The translations under genes were made by a program, and so were the position numbers. From an uncultured SAR116 cluster alpha proteobacterium (GTDB lineage Bacteria > Pseudomonadota > Alphaproteobacteria > Puniceispirillales > Puniceispirillaceae), in contig CABYOG010000009.1 of assembly GCA_902520575.1 (NCBI GenBank), forward strand, positions 1-27,094: a DNA stretch of 27,094 bases. Reading direction: 5' to 3'. This document shows, piece after piece, positions 1 through 8,701 of the stretch (position 1 is its first letter; every line of letters begins with the position of its first letter). Under the pieces are notes generated by a model. The model saw only the letters and a list, made by a program, of their open reading frames with translations. It was not told the DNA's origin and did not search any database.

Positions 1-768
1 CAGACATGCCGAGATAAAATTCCTTCACGTCAGGATTTTCACGCAGCTCAGCTGCAGGACCATCCATAACAACACGGCCAGATTCAAGAATATAGCCATA
101 ATGAGCAAAGCGAAGGGCAACATTGGTGTTTTGTTCAGCCAGCAGGAAAGAGACACCTTCTTTTCGTTGAGGGCTTTGACAATGCCAAAGATTTCTTCAA
201 CCAGTTGTGGAGCAAGTCCCATTGATGGTTCGTCCAACAAAACAGTTTCAGGTCGTGACATCAACGCCCGGCCGATGGCGCACATTTGCTGCTCACCGCC
301 TGAGGTGTAGCCAGCCTGTGACTTGCGCCGTTCTTTGAGCCGTGGAAAATAGGTATATACCAAATCCAAATCACGAGCGATATCACCGCGACTGACGGAA
401 CGTGTATAGCTGCCGGTCAATAAATTTTCTTCAACGGTCAAATGCTCAAAACAATGCCGGCCTTCCATCACCTGAATGACACCTGACCTAACCAATGCAG
501 CCGGATTGAGATCAGCAACTGGATTGCCCCGATATAGAATTGTCCCCTTTGTAACTTCACCGCGTTCAGAGTGCAGCAGATTTGAAATTGCTTTCAAAGT
601 TGTGGTTTTGCCTGCTCCATTCCCCCCTAACAGGGCTGTGATGCCGCCTTTTGGCACAGATAACGACACACCTTTTAGAACTAGGATCACGTGGTTGTAA
701 ATGACCTCGATATTATTTACATCCAACAGCTTTTCATCTGTTTGCGGGCTGTCAAGCATTACGTTCAT
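1..768 (-). CDS. livF: LIV-type ABC transporter ATPase LivF; apparent -1 frameshift, C-terminus runs off left edge
   Basis: This is the second ATPase subunit of the branched-chain amino acid-type importer whose other genes lie directly upstream. Walker A is GGNGAGKT (residues 48-55), the signature is TSGGEQQM (155-162) and Walker B is VLLDEPS (176-182). The literal frame stays LivF-like to about residue 203 (LNEK), then turns into unrelated hydrophobic sequence and stops at position 25. The frame one base away reads a normal LivF C-terminus (EGVSFLLAEQNTNVAL, then a segment ending FYLGMS) to the window edge. One A is therefore missing from the A4 run at 161-164. This is either an assembly or sequencing indel or a real inactivating mutation. 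The start at 768 has no clear ribosome binding site; a nearby ATG at 758-760 would also serve. It is the last gene of the operon seen here, after a hairpin that may lower its expression. Confidence 0.9.
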
Positions 769-799
769 CCATGTTTGTGCTTAGAATATTTTAAATAAA

Positions 800-831
800 A
801 AGGTCAGCCCCTGCATTTGACACAGGGACTG
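800..831 (-). terminator. Intrinsic terminator or attenuator between livK and livF
   Basis: On the minus strand a 9-bp stem (CAGTCCCTG pairing with CAGGGGCTG, one G-U pair) with an 8-9-base loop begins about 15 bases after the livK stop and is followed by ACC and a U-run. Partial termination here would make the binding protein more abundant than the downstream ATPase, a common arrangement in ABC importer operons. That regulatory role is inferred. Confidence 0.6.
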
Positions 832-845
832 AGTTTTGTTCGATA

Positions 846-2132
846 TTAACCGCAACGTTCCTTGATTTTGTTTTCAGCAGCGTAAGCAGCTGAATCTTCA
901 GCAATCAGGGCGTTTATCACTTCTGCATCCGTTTTGATGAAATCAGAGATCATTGTCCATTTCTTGGCTTTGGCATCCCACTGCTGAATGGCTGCCAGAC
1001 CTGGTCCCCCATGATTTTCACAAGTTACGCTGAAGCTTGGTGCGAAGTTTGGCAGGCCGAGAGAAGCCATTTGGGTTTCATTGATAGAAAAGGCTTCCAT
1101 CGCATCACGCATATCTGCAGGAGAGATTTTGGCTTTGCCTGACATTTTCTGGGCTAGACGTGCTGCTTCTGTTGCCAGCATAGCGGCATACAGACCGCGG
1201 TTATACAGCACTTGACCTGAAGATGTGCCATCACCAGCCGCTAAACCCTTATCATATACATGCTTTTTTAGGTCCGCATAAATTGGGAAGTCGGACCCTG
1301 TATTATGCATCGCTAGTGACTTATAGCCATCAGCACCATTACCGGCGGGTAGGACATCACCTTCAGAGCCAGACCACCACACACCAATAAAGTTTTCCAT
1401 TGGGAAACGGATATTGGCAGCTTCTTGGATTGCAGTTGGGTTCATCACACCCCAGCCCCACATGGTAACGTAGTCAGGCTTTTCACGGCGGATTTGTAGC
1501 CACTGTGATTTCTGTTCCTGACCTGGATGGTCGACAGGTAGCAGAGATAGCTTAAACCCATGCTTCTTTTCAAGCTCTTGCAATGTGCGGATTGGCTCTT
1601 TGCCATAAGCGGAGTTGTGGTAAACAAGAGCAATTTTTTTGCCTTTGATGTTTCCATTATTCATTGAAAGAATATGGTTAATAACAGCCGATGCGCCAAC
1701 CCAATAATTGGCTGGGTAATTGAATATATGGCTAAAGACTTTTCCGTTTGCGGCAGATGTCCGACCATAGCCCATGGTTAAAAGTGGAATGCCATCTGCT
1801 GTAGCTTTTGGAATAAGCTGATATGTGATACCGGTGGACATTGGCTGATACACAAGTGAGCCTTCGCCCTTTGTATTTTCGTAACACTCAACACCTTTTT
1901 CTGTGTTGTATTGTGTTTCGCACTCGATGTAGTTAATTTTTTCACCGCCAATGCCGCCATCACGCGAATTCAGCAAAGCCATATAATCAGCATAGCCGTC
2001 AGCATATGGAATGCCGTTTACAGCATATGGACCTGTGCGATAGGTCAAGTTTGGGAAGGTCAGATCAGCTATAGCTGGGCTGACCATTGTTAGAGCAGTT
2101 GCAGCTCCAACAATAAGCGATTTTAATTTCAT
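846..2132 (-). CDS. LIV-type ABC transporter periplasmic substrate-binding protein
   Basis: This is the periplasmic ligand-binding component of the importer, 428 residues. It begins with a clear Sec signal peptide (MKLKS, hydrophobic core, AIA|D near residue 22) and continues as a type I periplasmic-binding (Peripla_BP_6/LivK-like) fold. The start is well supported by GGAGG six bases upstream of the ATG. It lies between the permease genes and livF, as in LIV-type operons. The family binds branched-chain amino acids, but also amides, aromatic acids and other small carboxylates. Linkage to an acyl-CoA ligase suggests an organic acid rather than leucine; the ligand cannot be read from sequence. 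A cysteine pair (ECETQ, VECYE, about residues 70-83) may form a disulfide. Confidence 0.88.
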   Translation of the reverse strand: MKLKSLIVGAATALTMVSPAIADLTFPNLTYRTGPYAVNGIPYADGYADYMALLNSRDGGIGGEKINYIECETQYNTEKGVECYENTKGEGSLVYQPMSTGITYQLIPKATADGIPLLTMGYGRTSAANGKVFSHIFNYPANYWVGASAVINHILSMNNGNIKGKKIALVYHNSAYGKEPIRTLQELEKKHGFKLSLLPVDHPGQEQKSQWLQIRREKPDYVTMWGWGVMNPTAIQEAANIRFPMENFIGVWWSGSEGDVLPAGNGADGYKSLAMHNTGSDFPIYADLKKHVYDKGLAAGDGTSSGQVLYNRGLYAAMLATEAARLAQKMSGKAKISPADMRDAMEAFSINETQMASLGLPNFAPSFSVTCENHGGPGLAAIQQWDAKAKKWTMISDFIKTDAEVINALIAEDSAAYAAENKIKERCG

Positions 2133-2219
2133 GATTTCCTCCGTTAAAAATCAATTTTCTTTAATTCGAATATATAGCTGACTTGCCGTCAAGTATGAAC
2201 AGCCGACAGCCCCCAGCCA

Positions 2220-3296
2220 TCAGTGTGGAAAAGGCCAGAGCCTCAATTTTTCCTTGATAATCCGCCATAACATCGCAAATCCATGGGGTTCCACAATAAG
2301 GAAAAATACAATTAGCGACCCTACAATGAGGAATTCAAAATGAGCCGCAATATCAACTGGCCAGCCCATTGAGCCAACCATAACGTTTTTAAGCACCACA
2401 GGCATCAGCACCAAAAAAGCTGCACCGGCCAGAGACCCAAAAATTGAGCCTAGTCCGCCAATGATGATCATAAATAGAACTAGAAAAGACTTCTGAATGC
2501 CGAAGACTTCGCCGACTTCAACAGCACCTAAAAACACGGAAAACAATAGTGCCCCTGAAATGCCAACATAAAAAGAAGAGACACCAAAAGCGGTCAGCTT
2601 TGCCATTAATGGGTTCACCCCAATGATTTCTGCGGCGATATCCATATCCCTAATCGCCATCCATTTGCGCCCAAATGAACCGCGTGTCAGATTGCGAGCA
2701 ATCAAGGCTAGAACTGTCAAGAAGGAAAGGCAGACCAAATACACAGCCTCTGGTGAAGAATTGGGTCCGGAAATGATAATGCCTAGAAATTCCCTTTCTG
2801 GCGCATTGATTTGGCCTGTAGCAGTGTAGTTGTAAAACCACCCAACTTTGTTGAATAGCCAGACCAGAAAGAACTGCGCAGCCAATGTTGCAACAGCAAG
2901 ATAAAAACCTTTAATCCGAAGACTTGGAAGGCCAAATAATATGCCCACCATAGCCGTAACACCGCCAGACAGAACAATGCAAATTATTAAGTTCAAATCT
3001 GGGAAAGCTGTCATAAATTTATAACAGGCGTAGGCGCCCACTGCCATGAAGCCGCCCGATCCTAATGATACCTGACCACAATAGCCAGTTAGGATATTAA
3101 GCCCAATTGCGGCGATACCGAAAATAAGAAAGGGAAGCAAAATCGCTTTAGCCCAATAATCATTAATGACAAGTGGTACAACAAAAAACGCAATCGCCAA
3201 TGCTACAAAGTAGGCAATCTTGTCAAAGCCTATAGGGAATGTCTGCTGGTCAGCAGCATAGGATGTTTTAAATTCACCAACTTCACGATAAAGCAT
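2220..3296 (-). CDS. livM: LIV-type ABC transporter permease LivM
   Basis: This is one of the two membrane subunits of the importer, 358 residues. It has an N-terminal extension of about 25 residues before multiple membrane-spanning segments. Family-typical stretches include GIAAIGLNILTGYCGQVSLG (about 60-79), the permease EAA-like loop region (GRKWMAIRDMDIAAEIIGVN) and FMIIIGGLGSIFGSLAGA. It begins five bases after the livH stop, with GAGAGG inside the end of livH as a likely ribosome binding site, so the two are co-transcribed and probably translationally coupled. Length and motifs are normal. A gap of about 85 bases separates it from the binding-protein gene. Confidence 0.92.
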   Translation of the reverse strand: MLYREVGEFKTSYAADQQTFPIGFDKIAYFVALAIAFFVVPLVINDYWAKAILLPFLIFGIAAIGLNILTGYCGQVSLGSGGFMAVGAYACYKFMTAFPDLNLIICIVLSGGVTAMVGILFGLPSLRIKGFYLAVATLAAQFFLVWLFNKVGWFYNYTATGQINAPEREFLGIIISGPNSSPEAVYLVCLSFLTVLALIARNLTRGSFGRKWMAIRDMDIAAEIIGVNPLMAKLTAFGVSSFYVGISGALLFSVFLGAVEVGEVFGIQKSFLVLFMIIIGGLGSIFGSLAGAAFLVLMPVVLKNVMVGSMGWPVDIAAHFEFLIVGSLIVFFLIVEPHGFAMLWRIIKEKLRLWPFPH

Positions 3297-3301
3297 CTTC
3301 G

Positions 3302-4300
3302 CTATACCCTCTCAATAATCTTTTCACCAAAAAGGCCTTGAGGTCTGAACACCAGGAACATCAGAGCCAGCATATAAGCAAACCAATTTTCTGTCGCGCC
3401 ACCCAGCAACGGCGCCCCAATTAAAAATTCAAACATTTTCTCACCAACGCCGATTATGAGCCCACCAACAATTGCTCCTGGAATAGAGGTAAAACCACCC
3501 AACATGAGCACAGGAAGGGCTTTTAAGGCAATTAGAGACAGCGAGAATTGTACCCCGGACTTCGCCCCCCACATAATGCCAGCCACAAGGGCAACAAAGC
3601 CGGCGATTGCCCAAACAATTACCCATATGCCCCGAAGAGAAATACCAACTGACAAGGCCGCCTGATGGTCATCGGCAACTGCCCGCAAAGCCCGACCTGT
3701 TTTGGTATATTGTGAAAACAAAACCAGTGAGATGACTAATACAACAGCTATGACTGTTGCGTAGATATCCAGCGTATCTAGGTAGAAGCCATAAAACTCT
3801 TCACCTCCCAGAAATGCGGTGTTTTCCTCAATCCAGAAATTACCCCCTTGAGGGATGCCAACATCCAGTCTCTTAACGTTTGAACCCCACATCAGATCGC
3901 CAAAGCCTTCCATGAAATAGGCAAGCCCAATGGTTGCCATGAACAGGATTATTGGTTCCTGATTTACGAGATGTTTCAGAATTAGCCTTTCCACCAGAAA
4001 GGCGAATAACAGCATCATACCAAGAGCAAAAAGAATTGCTAAAAAGGTAGGCATGGTCCAACCGAAATGATGCACCTCTGTTCCAAATACAGCGTTGATT
4101 AAATGTGCAAAGGGAATTTGACCTTCCTGAAAACCAACTAGTGTCATCGCTGCAAACAGAGCCATAATTCCCTGAGCATAGTTAAAAATTCCTGAAGCTT
4201 TGAAAATCAGAACAAAACCCAGAGCGACCAGAGAATACATTACCCCAGCCATCAATCCGTTCAAAAACACCTCAACGCCATAATAAAATTCTGCTGGCAT
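3302..4300 (-). CDS. livH: LIV-type ABC transporter permease LivH
   Basis: This is the partner membrane subunit to LivM, 332 residues and multi-spanning. Recognisable LivH features are GVMYSLVALGFVLIFKASGIFNYAQG near the N-terminus (given here as two runs, GVMYSLVALGFVLIFK and ASGIFNYAQG), the cytoplasmic coupling loop TGRALRAVADDHQAALSVGI, and GGFTSIPGAIVGGLIIGVGE near the C-terminus. An insertion of about 30 residues after the third membrane segment (around NFWIEENTAFLGGEEFYGF) is typical of the larger LivH proteins found in alphaproteobacterial operons with an acyl-CoA ligase. The start ATG has AGGGA six bases upstream. It lies 58 bases after livG in the same operon. Confidence 0.92.
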   Translation of the reverse strand: MPAEFYYGVEVFLNGLMAGVMYSLVALGFVLIFKASGIFNYAQGIMALFAAMTLVGFQEGQIPFAHLINAVFGTEVHHFGWTMPTFLAILFALGMMLLFAFLVERLILKHLVNQEPIILFMATIGLAYFMEGFGDLMWGSNVKRLDVGIPQGGNFWIEENTAFLGGEEFYGFYLDTLDIYATVIAVVLVISLVLFSQYTKTGRALRAVADDHQAALSVGISLRGIWVIVWAIAGFVALVAGIMWGAKSGVQFSLSLIALKALPVLMLGGFTSIPGAIVGGLIIGVGEKMFEFLIGAPLLGGATENWFAYMLALMFLVFRPQGLFGEKIIERV

Positions 4301-4358
4301 ATCCTATCCCTCACCTGAAAGCCGTCTAAATTGCGCTTTATGTTGTTTGGGCTGTGTA

Positions 4359-5195
4359 CTAGTCATGCGACACTCCCAGATAAGCATCAATCACCGCCTG
4401 ATTGCTCCGCACCTCATCAGGTGTGCCATCACCGATTTTCCTGCCATAGTCCATAACCACAACTCGGTCAGCCAAATCCATTACCACACTCATATCATGT
4501 TCAATCAGCGCGATGGTCGTGCCGAACTCTTCATTCACATCCAGAATAAAGCGTGACATATCTTCTTTTTCTTCAACATTCATCCCGGCCATCGGCTCAT
4601 CCAACAACAGCAATGACGGCTGTGCGGCAAGAGCACGGCCCAATTCAACACGTTTTTGCAACCCATAAGGCAAACGGCCAACAGGTACTTTTCGAATGCT
4701 TTGTATCTCAAGGAAATCAACAATCCGTTCAACAAAGGCGCGGTTTTCAACTTCTTCTTTTTGAGCCTTTCCCCACCATAAAGCCTGTGCGAGCATGCCT
4801 GTTTTCATATGAGTTAGGCGGCCTGTCATGATGTTGTCTAGAGTTGACATACCCTTGAATAGGGCAATGTTTTGAAATGTACGGGCGATGCCTTGATGAG
4901 CAATCTCATAAGGTTTTAGCGGTTTGCGCACCTCACCTTTATAAATCACGTGACCTTCCTGCGGATGATAAAATCCGTTTATCACGTTCAGCATTGAGGA
5001 TTTGCCAGCACCATTCGGTCCGATAATAGCTCTGATTTCGCCCTCATGAATATCAAAGGAAATGTCCTGAATGGCGACAACGCCGCCAAAGCGCAGGGTG
5101 ATATTCTGCATTTCCATCACCGCAGGGCCGATGGTACGGCCATCTGCGGTGACATAGCTATCTCGGCTGTCTAATGGGGCTGTTTTTCGGCTCAT
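4359..5195 (-). CDS. livG: LIV-type ABC transporter ATPase LivG
   Basis: This is the first ATPase subunit of the importer, 278 residues. Walker A is GPNGAGKSS (59-67), the Q-loop glutamine is in RTFQNIALF (about 108), the signature is LPYGLQKR (175-182, a family variant of LSGGQ), Walker B is LLLLDEP (195-201) and the switch histidine is in IEHDMS (H233). An N-terminal extension of about 28 residues precedes the nucleotide-binding fold. Its ATG overlaps the stop of the acyl-CoA ligase gene by 4 bp (ATGA), and AGGAG lies eight bases upstream, showing translational coupling. All catalytic motifs are intact. Confidence 0.93.
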   Translation of the reverse strand: MSRKTAPLDSRDSYVTADGRTIGPAVMEMQNITLRFGGVVAIQDISFDIHEGEIRAIIGPNGAGKSSMLNVINGFYHPQEGHVIYKGEVRKPLKPYEIAHQGIARTFQNIALFKGMSTLDNIMTGRLTHMKTGMLAQALWWGKAQKEEVENRAFVERIVDFLEIQSIRKVPVGRLPYGLQKRVELGRALAAQPSLLLLDEPMAGMNVEEKEDMSRFILDVNEEFGTTIALIEHDMSVVMDLADRVVVMDYGRKIGDGTPDEVRSNQAVIDAYLGVSHD

Positions 5196-7156
5196 GCGGC
5201 AGTCTCCTGTGCAGAAGAGATGACAGCATCCTCGATCCTCAACGTGGCAGAAATTGACCCTGATGTGCCATCTTCATATGTGACTTGCGTTTTTGTAAAG
5301 ATTTCTGATTTGCCGCCATACAGCGCATCAATCAGCTCTTTGAATTTATCCTGAATCACGCGGCGGCGCACTTTGCGTGTCCGTGTCAGCTCACCATCAT
5401 CGGCATCCAACTCTTTATGCAGGATCAGAAATCTGTGAATCTGGCAACCAGACAGCATTTCATCTGCTGCTACATCCCTGTTTATCTCGTTGATATGTTT
5501 TTGCACCATTTTGTACACGTCTGGGTTGCCAGCAAGTTCTTGATAAGATGAATAGGCAATATTATTTCGCTCTGCCCAGTTGCCGACAGCCTGAAGGTCA
5601 ATATTGATGAAGGCTGTGCACATATCTCTGCCCGCCCCGAACACAACAGCTTCTAAGATAGTGGGATAGAACTTCAGCTTATTTTCAACATATTTAGGAG
5701 CAAATAAGCGGCCATCTTTCATTTTGCCAACATCTTTGGCTCTGTCGATAATCCGCAGATGCCCAGTATCTTTTTCCAAAAAGCCTGCATCGCCTGTTGC
5801 GACCCATCCCTGCTTGTCTTTCGTTGCTTTAGTGCTTTTGGGGTTTTTATAATATTCAACAAATGTTCCAGGTGACCGGTAGAACACTTCTCCACTATCC
5901 GAAATTTTGATTTCAACTCCGGGCGAGGGTACGCCAACAGTATCCGAGCGGACCTGCCCATCGGGTTGTTGAGTGATGAATACGCTGGCTTCTGTCTGGC
6001 CATAAAGCTGCTTTAGATTAATGCCCAGTGACCGGTAGAAACTAAAAATCTCAGGGCCAATTGCTTCCCCTGCGGTATATCCAACCCGCACTTTGCTGAG
6101 GCCAAGAGTGTTCAGCAGCGGGCCATATACAAACAACCGACCAAGCCAGTATTTCAGCTTGTCTGATGTGCTGACCGCATGCCCGTCCAGAATATTGCCC
6201 CCAACCTTTTGGGCATGGTCCATAAAATAATGAAACAAAGACTGTTTGAATTTCCCAGCATCTTCCATTCTGATCATCACATTGGTCAGAACGCCTTCAA
6301 AATATCGGGGTGGGGCAAAAAAGTAGCTCGGCCCAATTTCACGAAGGTCATGCTGCATGGTTTCGTTGCTTTCAGGGCAGCAGACACAGAACCCTGTCCA
6401 CATGGCTTGACCCATCGAAAAGATGAAGTCGCCAACCCAGGCCATAGGCAGATAGGCCAAAACAGAGTCATTTACATTCAATTTGTCAAAGTCAGAAGAA
6501 GCTTCAGCTGTTTTAATAATGTTGTCATTTGATAGCACCACGCCTTTGGGTTGGCCGGTAGTACCGGATGTGTAGAGCATTGCACAAGTGTCCGCGCCTG
6601 TCTGCACTGCCTCACGCCTAGCTAAATCAGCCTTCTGTTTTTCTGATGCATTTTCACCAGCAGCCTGAACATCCCTGTAATTATGCAGCTGGCTCCGATC
6701 ATATTTGCGCATGCCGCCTTCATCCAGATAAATCACGGCTTTCAATTCTGGCAGCTTGTCCTGAATTTCAAGAATTTTATCTACCTGTTCTTGATCCTCT
6801 GCAAATATGTAGCGAGCAGAACAATGCGCCAGCACGTAGGCAATTTCATCAGCAACGGAATCTTGATAAACAGGCACAGGAACAGCTCCGTTGGTTTGCG
6901 CCGCTATCATCGCCCAGTAAAAATAAGGCCTGTTCCGTCCCAGCAACGCGACATGGTCACCAGGTTTAAGGCCCATTGTTAAGAGTCCAGTTGCCAGTTT
7001 GTTGATCTCGATTTTGGCTTCTGCCCAGCTCCAGCTTTGCCAAATGCCAAACTCTTTTTCCCGGTAGGCTGGTTTGTCAGCATAATGTTCTGCATTGAAA
7101 GCCAAAAGACGTGGTACTGTATCACGTCTAGCTGCGCTGGTTTCAGCTGCTGCCAC
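5192..7156 (-). CDS. AMP-dependent acyl-CoA ligase (long-chain fatty acid-CoA ligase-like)
   Basis: This ANL-superfamily enzyme, 654 residues, activates a carboxylic acid with ATP to the acyl-adenylate and then transfers it to CoA. The phosphate-binding loop is YTSGTTGQPKG (195-205), the A5 motif is YGQTE (385-389), A7 is TGD (454-456), the hinge region is DRAKDVGKMKDG (471-482), and the C-terminal lysine region is LTRTRKVRR (590-598). The start is GTG, chosen because GGGAGG lies five bases upstream; an ATG within the same spacer is out of frame. It leads the LIV-type operon and overlaps livG by 4 bp. Coupling of an importer to a ligase suggests metabolic trapping of an imported carboxylate as its CoA ester. 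The substrate (aromatic, branched or fatty acid) is not determinable here. Confidence 0.9.
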   Translation of the reverse strand: MAAAETSAARRDTVPRLLAFNAEHYADKPAYREKEFGIWQSWSWAEAKIEINKLATGLLTMGLKPGDHVALLGRNRPYFYWAMIAAQTNGAVPVPVYQDSVADEIAYVLAHCSARYIFAEDQEQVDKILEIQDKLPELKAVIYLDEGGMRKYDRSQLHNYRDVQAAGENASEKQKADLARREAVQTGADTCAMLYTSGTTGQPKGVVLSNDNIIKTAEASSDFDKLNVNDSVLAYLPMAWVGDFIFSMGQAMWTGFCVCCPESNETMQHDLREIGPSYFFAPPRYFEGVLTNVMIRMEDAGKFKQSLFHYFMDHAQKVGGNILDGHAVSTSDKLKYWLGRLFVYGPLLNTLGLSKVRVGYTAGEAIGPEIFSFYRSLGINLKQLYGQTEASVFITQQPDGQVRSDTVGVPSPGVEIKISDSGEVFYRSPGTFVEYYKNPKSTKATKDKQGWVATGDAGFLEKDTGHLRIIDRAKDVGKMKDGRLFAPKYVENKLKFYPTILEAVVFGAGRDMCTAFINIDLQAVGNWAERNNIAYSSYQELAGNPDVYKMVQKHINEINRDVAADEMLSGCQIHRFLILHKELDADDGELTRTRKVRRRVIQDKFKELIDALYGGKSEIFTKTQVTYEDGTSGSISATLRIEDAVISSAQETAA

Positions 7157-7182
7157 GGCATCCTCCCAAATGTTGTCTTCAC

Positions 7183-7201
7183 AGCTGGTTTTTTCCCAGC
7201 T
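7183..7201. other. Hairpin in the leader of the ligase-liv operon
   Basis: A 6-bp stem AGCTGG/CCAGCT with a 7-base homopolymer loop lies about 27 bases before the GTG start of the acyl-CoA ligase. On the plus strand it is followed by six T residues, so it is terminator-shaped for plus-strand transcription, but no plus-strand gene ends here. On the minus strand it would sit in the 5' leader of the operon. Function is unknown. Confidence 0.35.
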
Positions 7202-7264
7202 TTTTTCTTCAGCGGAGAGTGTACAAAAATGGTTTGCGCATGCAAGCGGTCTTCATGTTTTTTT

Positions 7265-8014
7265 TCATTTTTTTTCTAATGCCTGTCCAGCCGCCATAAG
7301 CCATCTTTTGTTCAGCTGTTTCAACTCTGATTTATTGAACTGATCAGCTGCCAGCCAGTACCGGCCATCAGCAACAAAATAGCCAAGTTGCTGCTCTGTC
7401 TGCAAACAGTCTTCGACTATTTTTAAATCAATGACAGGGAGAGGTGTTGACGGGTGAGATTTATGCGGACTTTTGCGGGGAAAGATAAGGCGTGAAGGGC
7501 TATTTGATAAATTGAAGACAACACAATTCTGGCGTGCAGCAAGGCACATGAATCGTGCGGAGCTGCCTTCAAGAGATGTTAATGAAATATCCTCACGTAA
7601 AGGGTCAGGGGTGCCGGTGCCATAAAAATGTGTGGGTCCCGTTTCTGGATAATGCATATCACAGCCGATGAAACAAATCTCATCTGGTGCATATTCTCTC
7701 AAGGCCCAATAGGCAGCTGTATAGGCCATTGTGCCGCCTGCATATACAAAACCGCCATAGTGATTCTGCGCGGGCACGAAATGAGTCTCATCAATCAGCC
7801 GCTGGCCCGTCGCCAATTTTTCTGGCAGCCGGCCTGATGGAAAATCATAAGGGTATACCATATCAGTCCAGTGTTCGGTGACGCGCCAGGCATTGTTGAT
7901 TACCACGACCTTGTCGAATTTAGATAGATGCCAACTCCGCACCTCAGTCGCATTCGGACCGGAGCCAATAATCAGGATACGTTGCGTTATTGAAGAGGCT
8001 GTAAGTTTTGCCAT
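7265..8014 (-). CDS. Conserved protein of unknown function, Rossmann-like, possibly MptE/DUF115- or glycosyltransferase-like
   Basis: A soluble protein of 249 residues. The N-terminus has a nucleotide-binding-like strand and glycine turn (ILIIGSGPNATE, about 13-24) followed by a second strand VVVINNAW (35-42). A central block reads ICFIGCDMHYPETGPTHFYG and DPLREDISL, typical of a small family of bacterial hypothetical proteins. The pattern GPxxxE, then INNAW, then IGCDM resembles DUF115/MptE-like and sialyltransferase-like folds, but the match is by eye and weak. It lies 108 bases upstream of the acyl-CoA ligase on the same strand and could share a transcript. TATAAT on the minus strand at 8035-8040, about 20 bases before the ATG, is a candidate -10 element. 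No signal peptide or membrane segment. Confidence 0.75.
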   Translation of the reverse strand: MAKLTASSITQRILIIGSGPNATEVRSWHLSKFDKVVVINNAWRVTEHWTDMVYPYDFPSGRLPEKLATGQRLIDETHFVPAQNHYGGFVYAGGTMAYTAAYWALREYAPDEICFIGCDMHYPETGPTHFYGTGTPDPLREDISLTSLEGSSARFMCLAARQNCVVFNLSNSPSRLIFPRKSPHKSHPSTPLPVIDLKIVEDCLQTEQQLGYFVADGRYWLAADQFNKSELKQLNKRWLMAAGQALEKK

Positions 8015-8159
8015 GAGGATCTATGTTTTTAAGAATTATAACAACAACAAAATAGCATCGATGTTGGGAAGATAAAACATAATTGGCAGTTCGGTGGCTA
8101 CCTTAATTCTGGTTTTGAATATTTAGTGTTTAAGCCTCATTTAGTTCATGACAAAGAAC

Positions 8160-8180
8160 CGCCCTTCAATGTGAAGGGCA
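8160..8180 (-). terminator. Hairpin downstream of the cold-shock gene
   Basis: A perfect 8-bp inverted repeat (GCCCTTCA, 3-base loop, TGAAGGGC) at 8161-8179 lies about 50 bases past the cold-shock stop codon. On the minus strand it is followed by GGTTCTTTG, a weak U-tract. It is a likely transcription terminator or 3'-end stabilising structure for that short mRNA. Confidence 0.45.
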
Positions 8181-8227
8181 GATCTTTCCGACATCTTAAA
8201 CAAAGGCGTTAAAATAAATTGAGCCGA

Positions 8228-8434
8228 TTATTCGGCTTTCAAGTTGACAGCGGATGATTTTCCGTTTTTGCCCTCTTCCAGCTCATATGAAACCTGCTGG
8301 CCTTCATTCAGACCACTCATTCCTGCAGCTTGTACAGCAGAGATATGGACAAAAACATCAGAACCCTGTTCATCAGGTTCGATAAAACCATAGCCCTTTG
8401 TGGCATTAAACCACTTAACTTTTCCAGTACTCAT
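8228..8434 (-). CDS. Cold-shock protein, CspA family
   Basis: A single cold-shock domain of 68 residues, the normal length. It carries RNP1 as KGYGFIEP (about 13-20) and RNP2 as DVFVHIS (26-32), preceded by [11 protein letters not shown]. Such proteins bind single-stranded RNA and DNA and melt mRNA secondary structure in the cytoplasm; some are cold-induced and others constitutive. The start ATG has AGGGA six bases upstream. About 200 bases without a gene lie upstream, enough for a leader, but no defined promoter or cold box could be read. It stands alone with a hairpin after its stop. Which csp paralogue it is cannot be told from one copy. Confidence 0.95.
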   Translation of the reverse strand: MSTGKVKWFNATKGYGFIEPDEQGSDVFVHISAVQAAGMSGLNEGQQVSYELEEGKNGKSSAVNLKAE

Positions 8435-8578
8435 GATTTTCCCTTTGAGACTTGTGTTAAGGATAGCGTCAAATCCAATTAAGAAAATCCGGCCGTCCAG
8501 CCTGTTACTTAACAGGTTATTTCTGGTATTAAAGATTTTTGGCTCAGTGTCTAGAAAATATTTTGATAAAGTGCTTAC

Positions 8579-8593
8579 TAAACGACAGGTTTG
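8579..8593. repeat. 15-bp direct repeat, copy 1
   Basis: TAAACGACAGGTTTG occurs here and again, identical and in the same orientation, at 9128-9142. The two copies are 549 bp apart and flank the small orphan gene at 8702-9034. No inverted ends or transposase accompany them. Role unknown. Confidence 0.7.
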
Positions 8594-8701
8594 CCATGAG
8601 CAAATATGTCGGAAGTCATTGTTTTCAAATTGAATTTATTAAAAATCAAGCAGTTATTATTCAATAACGTTCCTGAGTTGCATTTTGCGCATTCTTTTTA
8701 A

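Noticed and set aside
7183..7207. Plus-strand intrinsic terminator
   Set aside because: The hairpin and T-run are good in form, but no plus-strand gene ends nearby, so it is listed only as a hairpin of unknown role.
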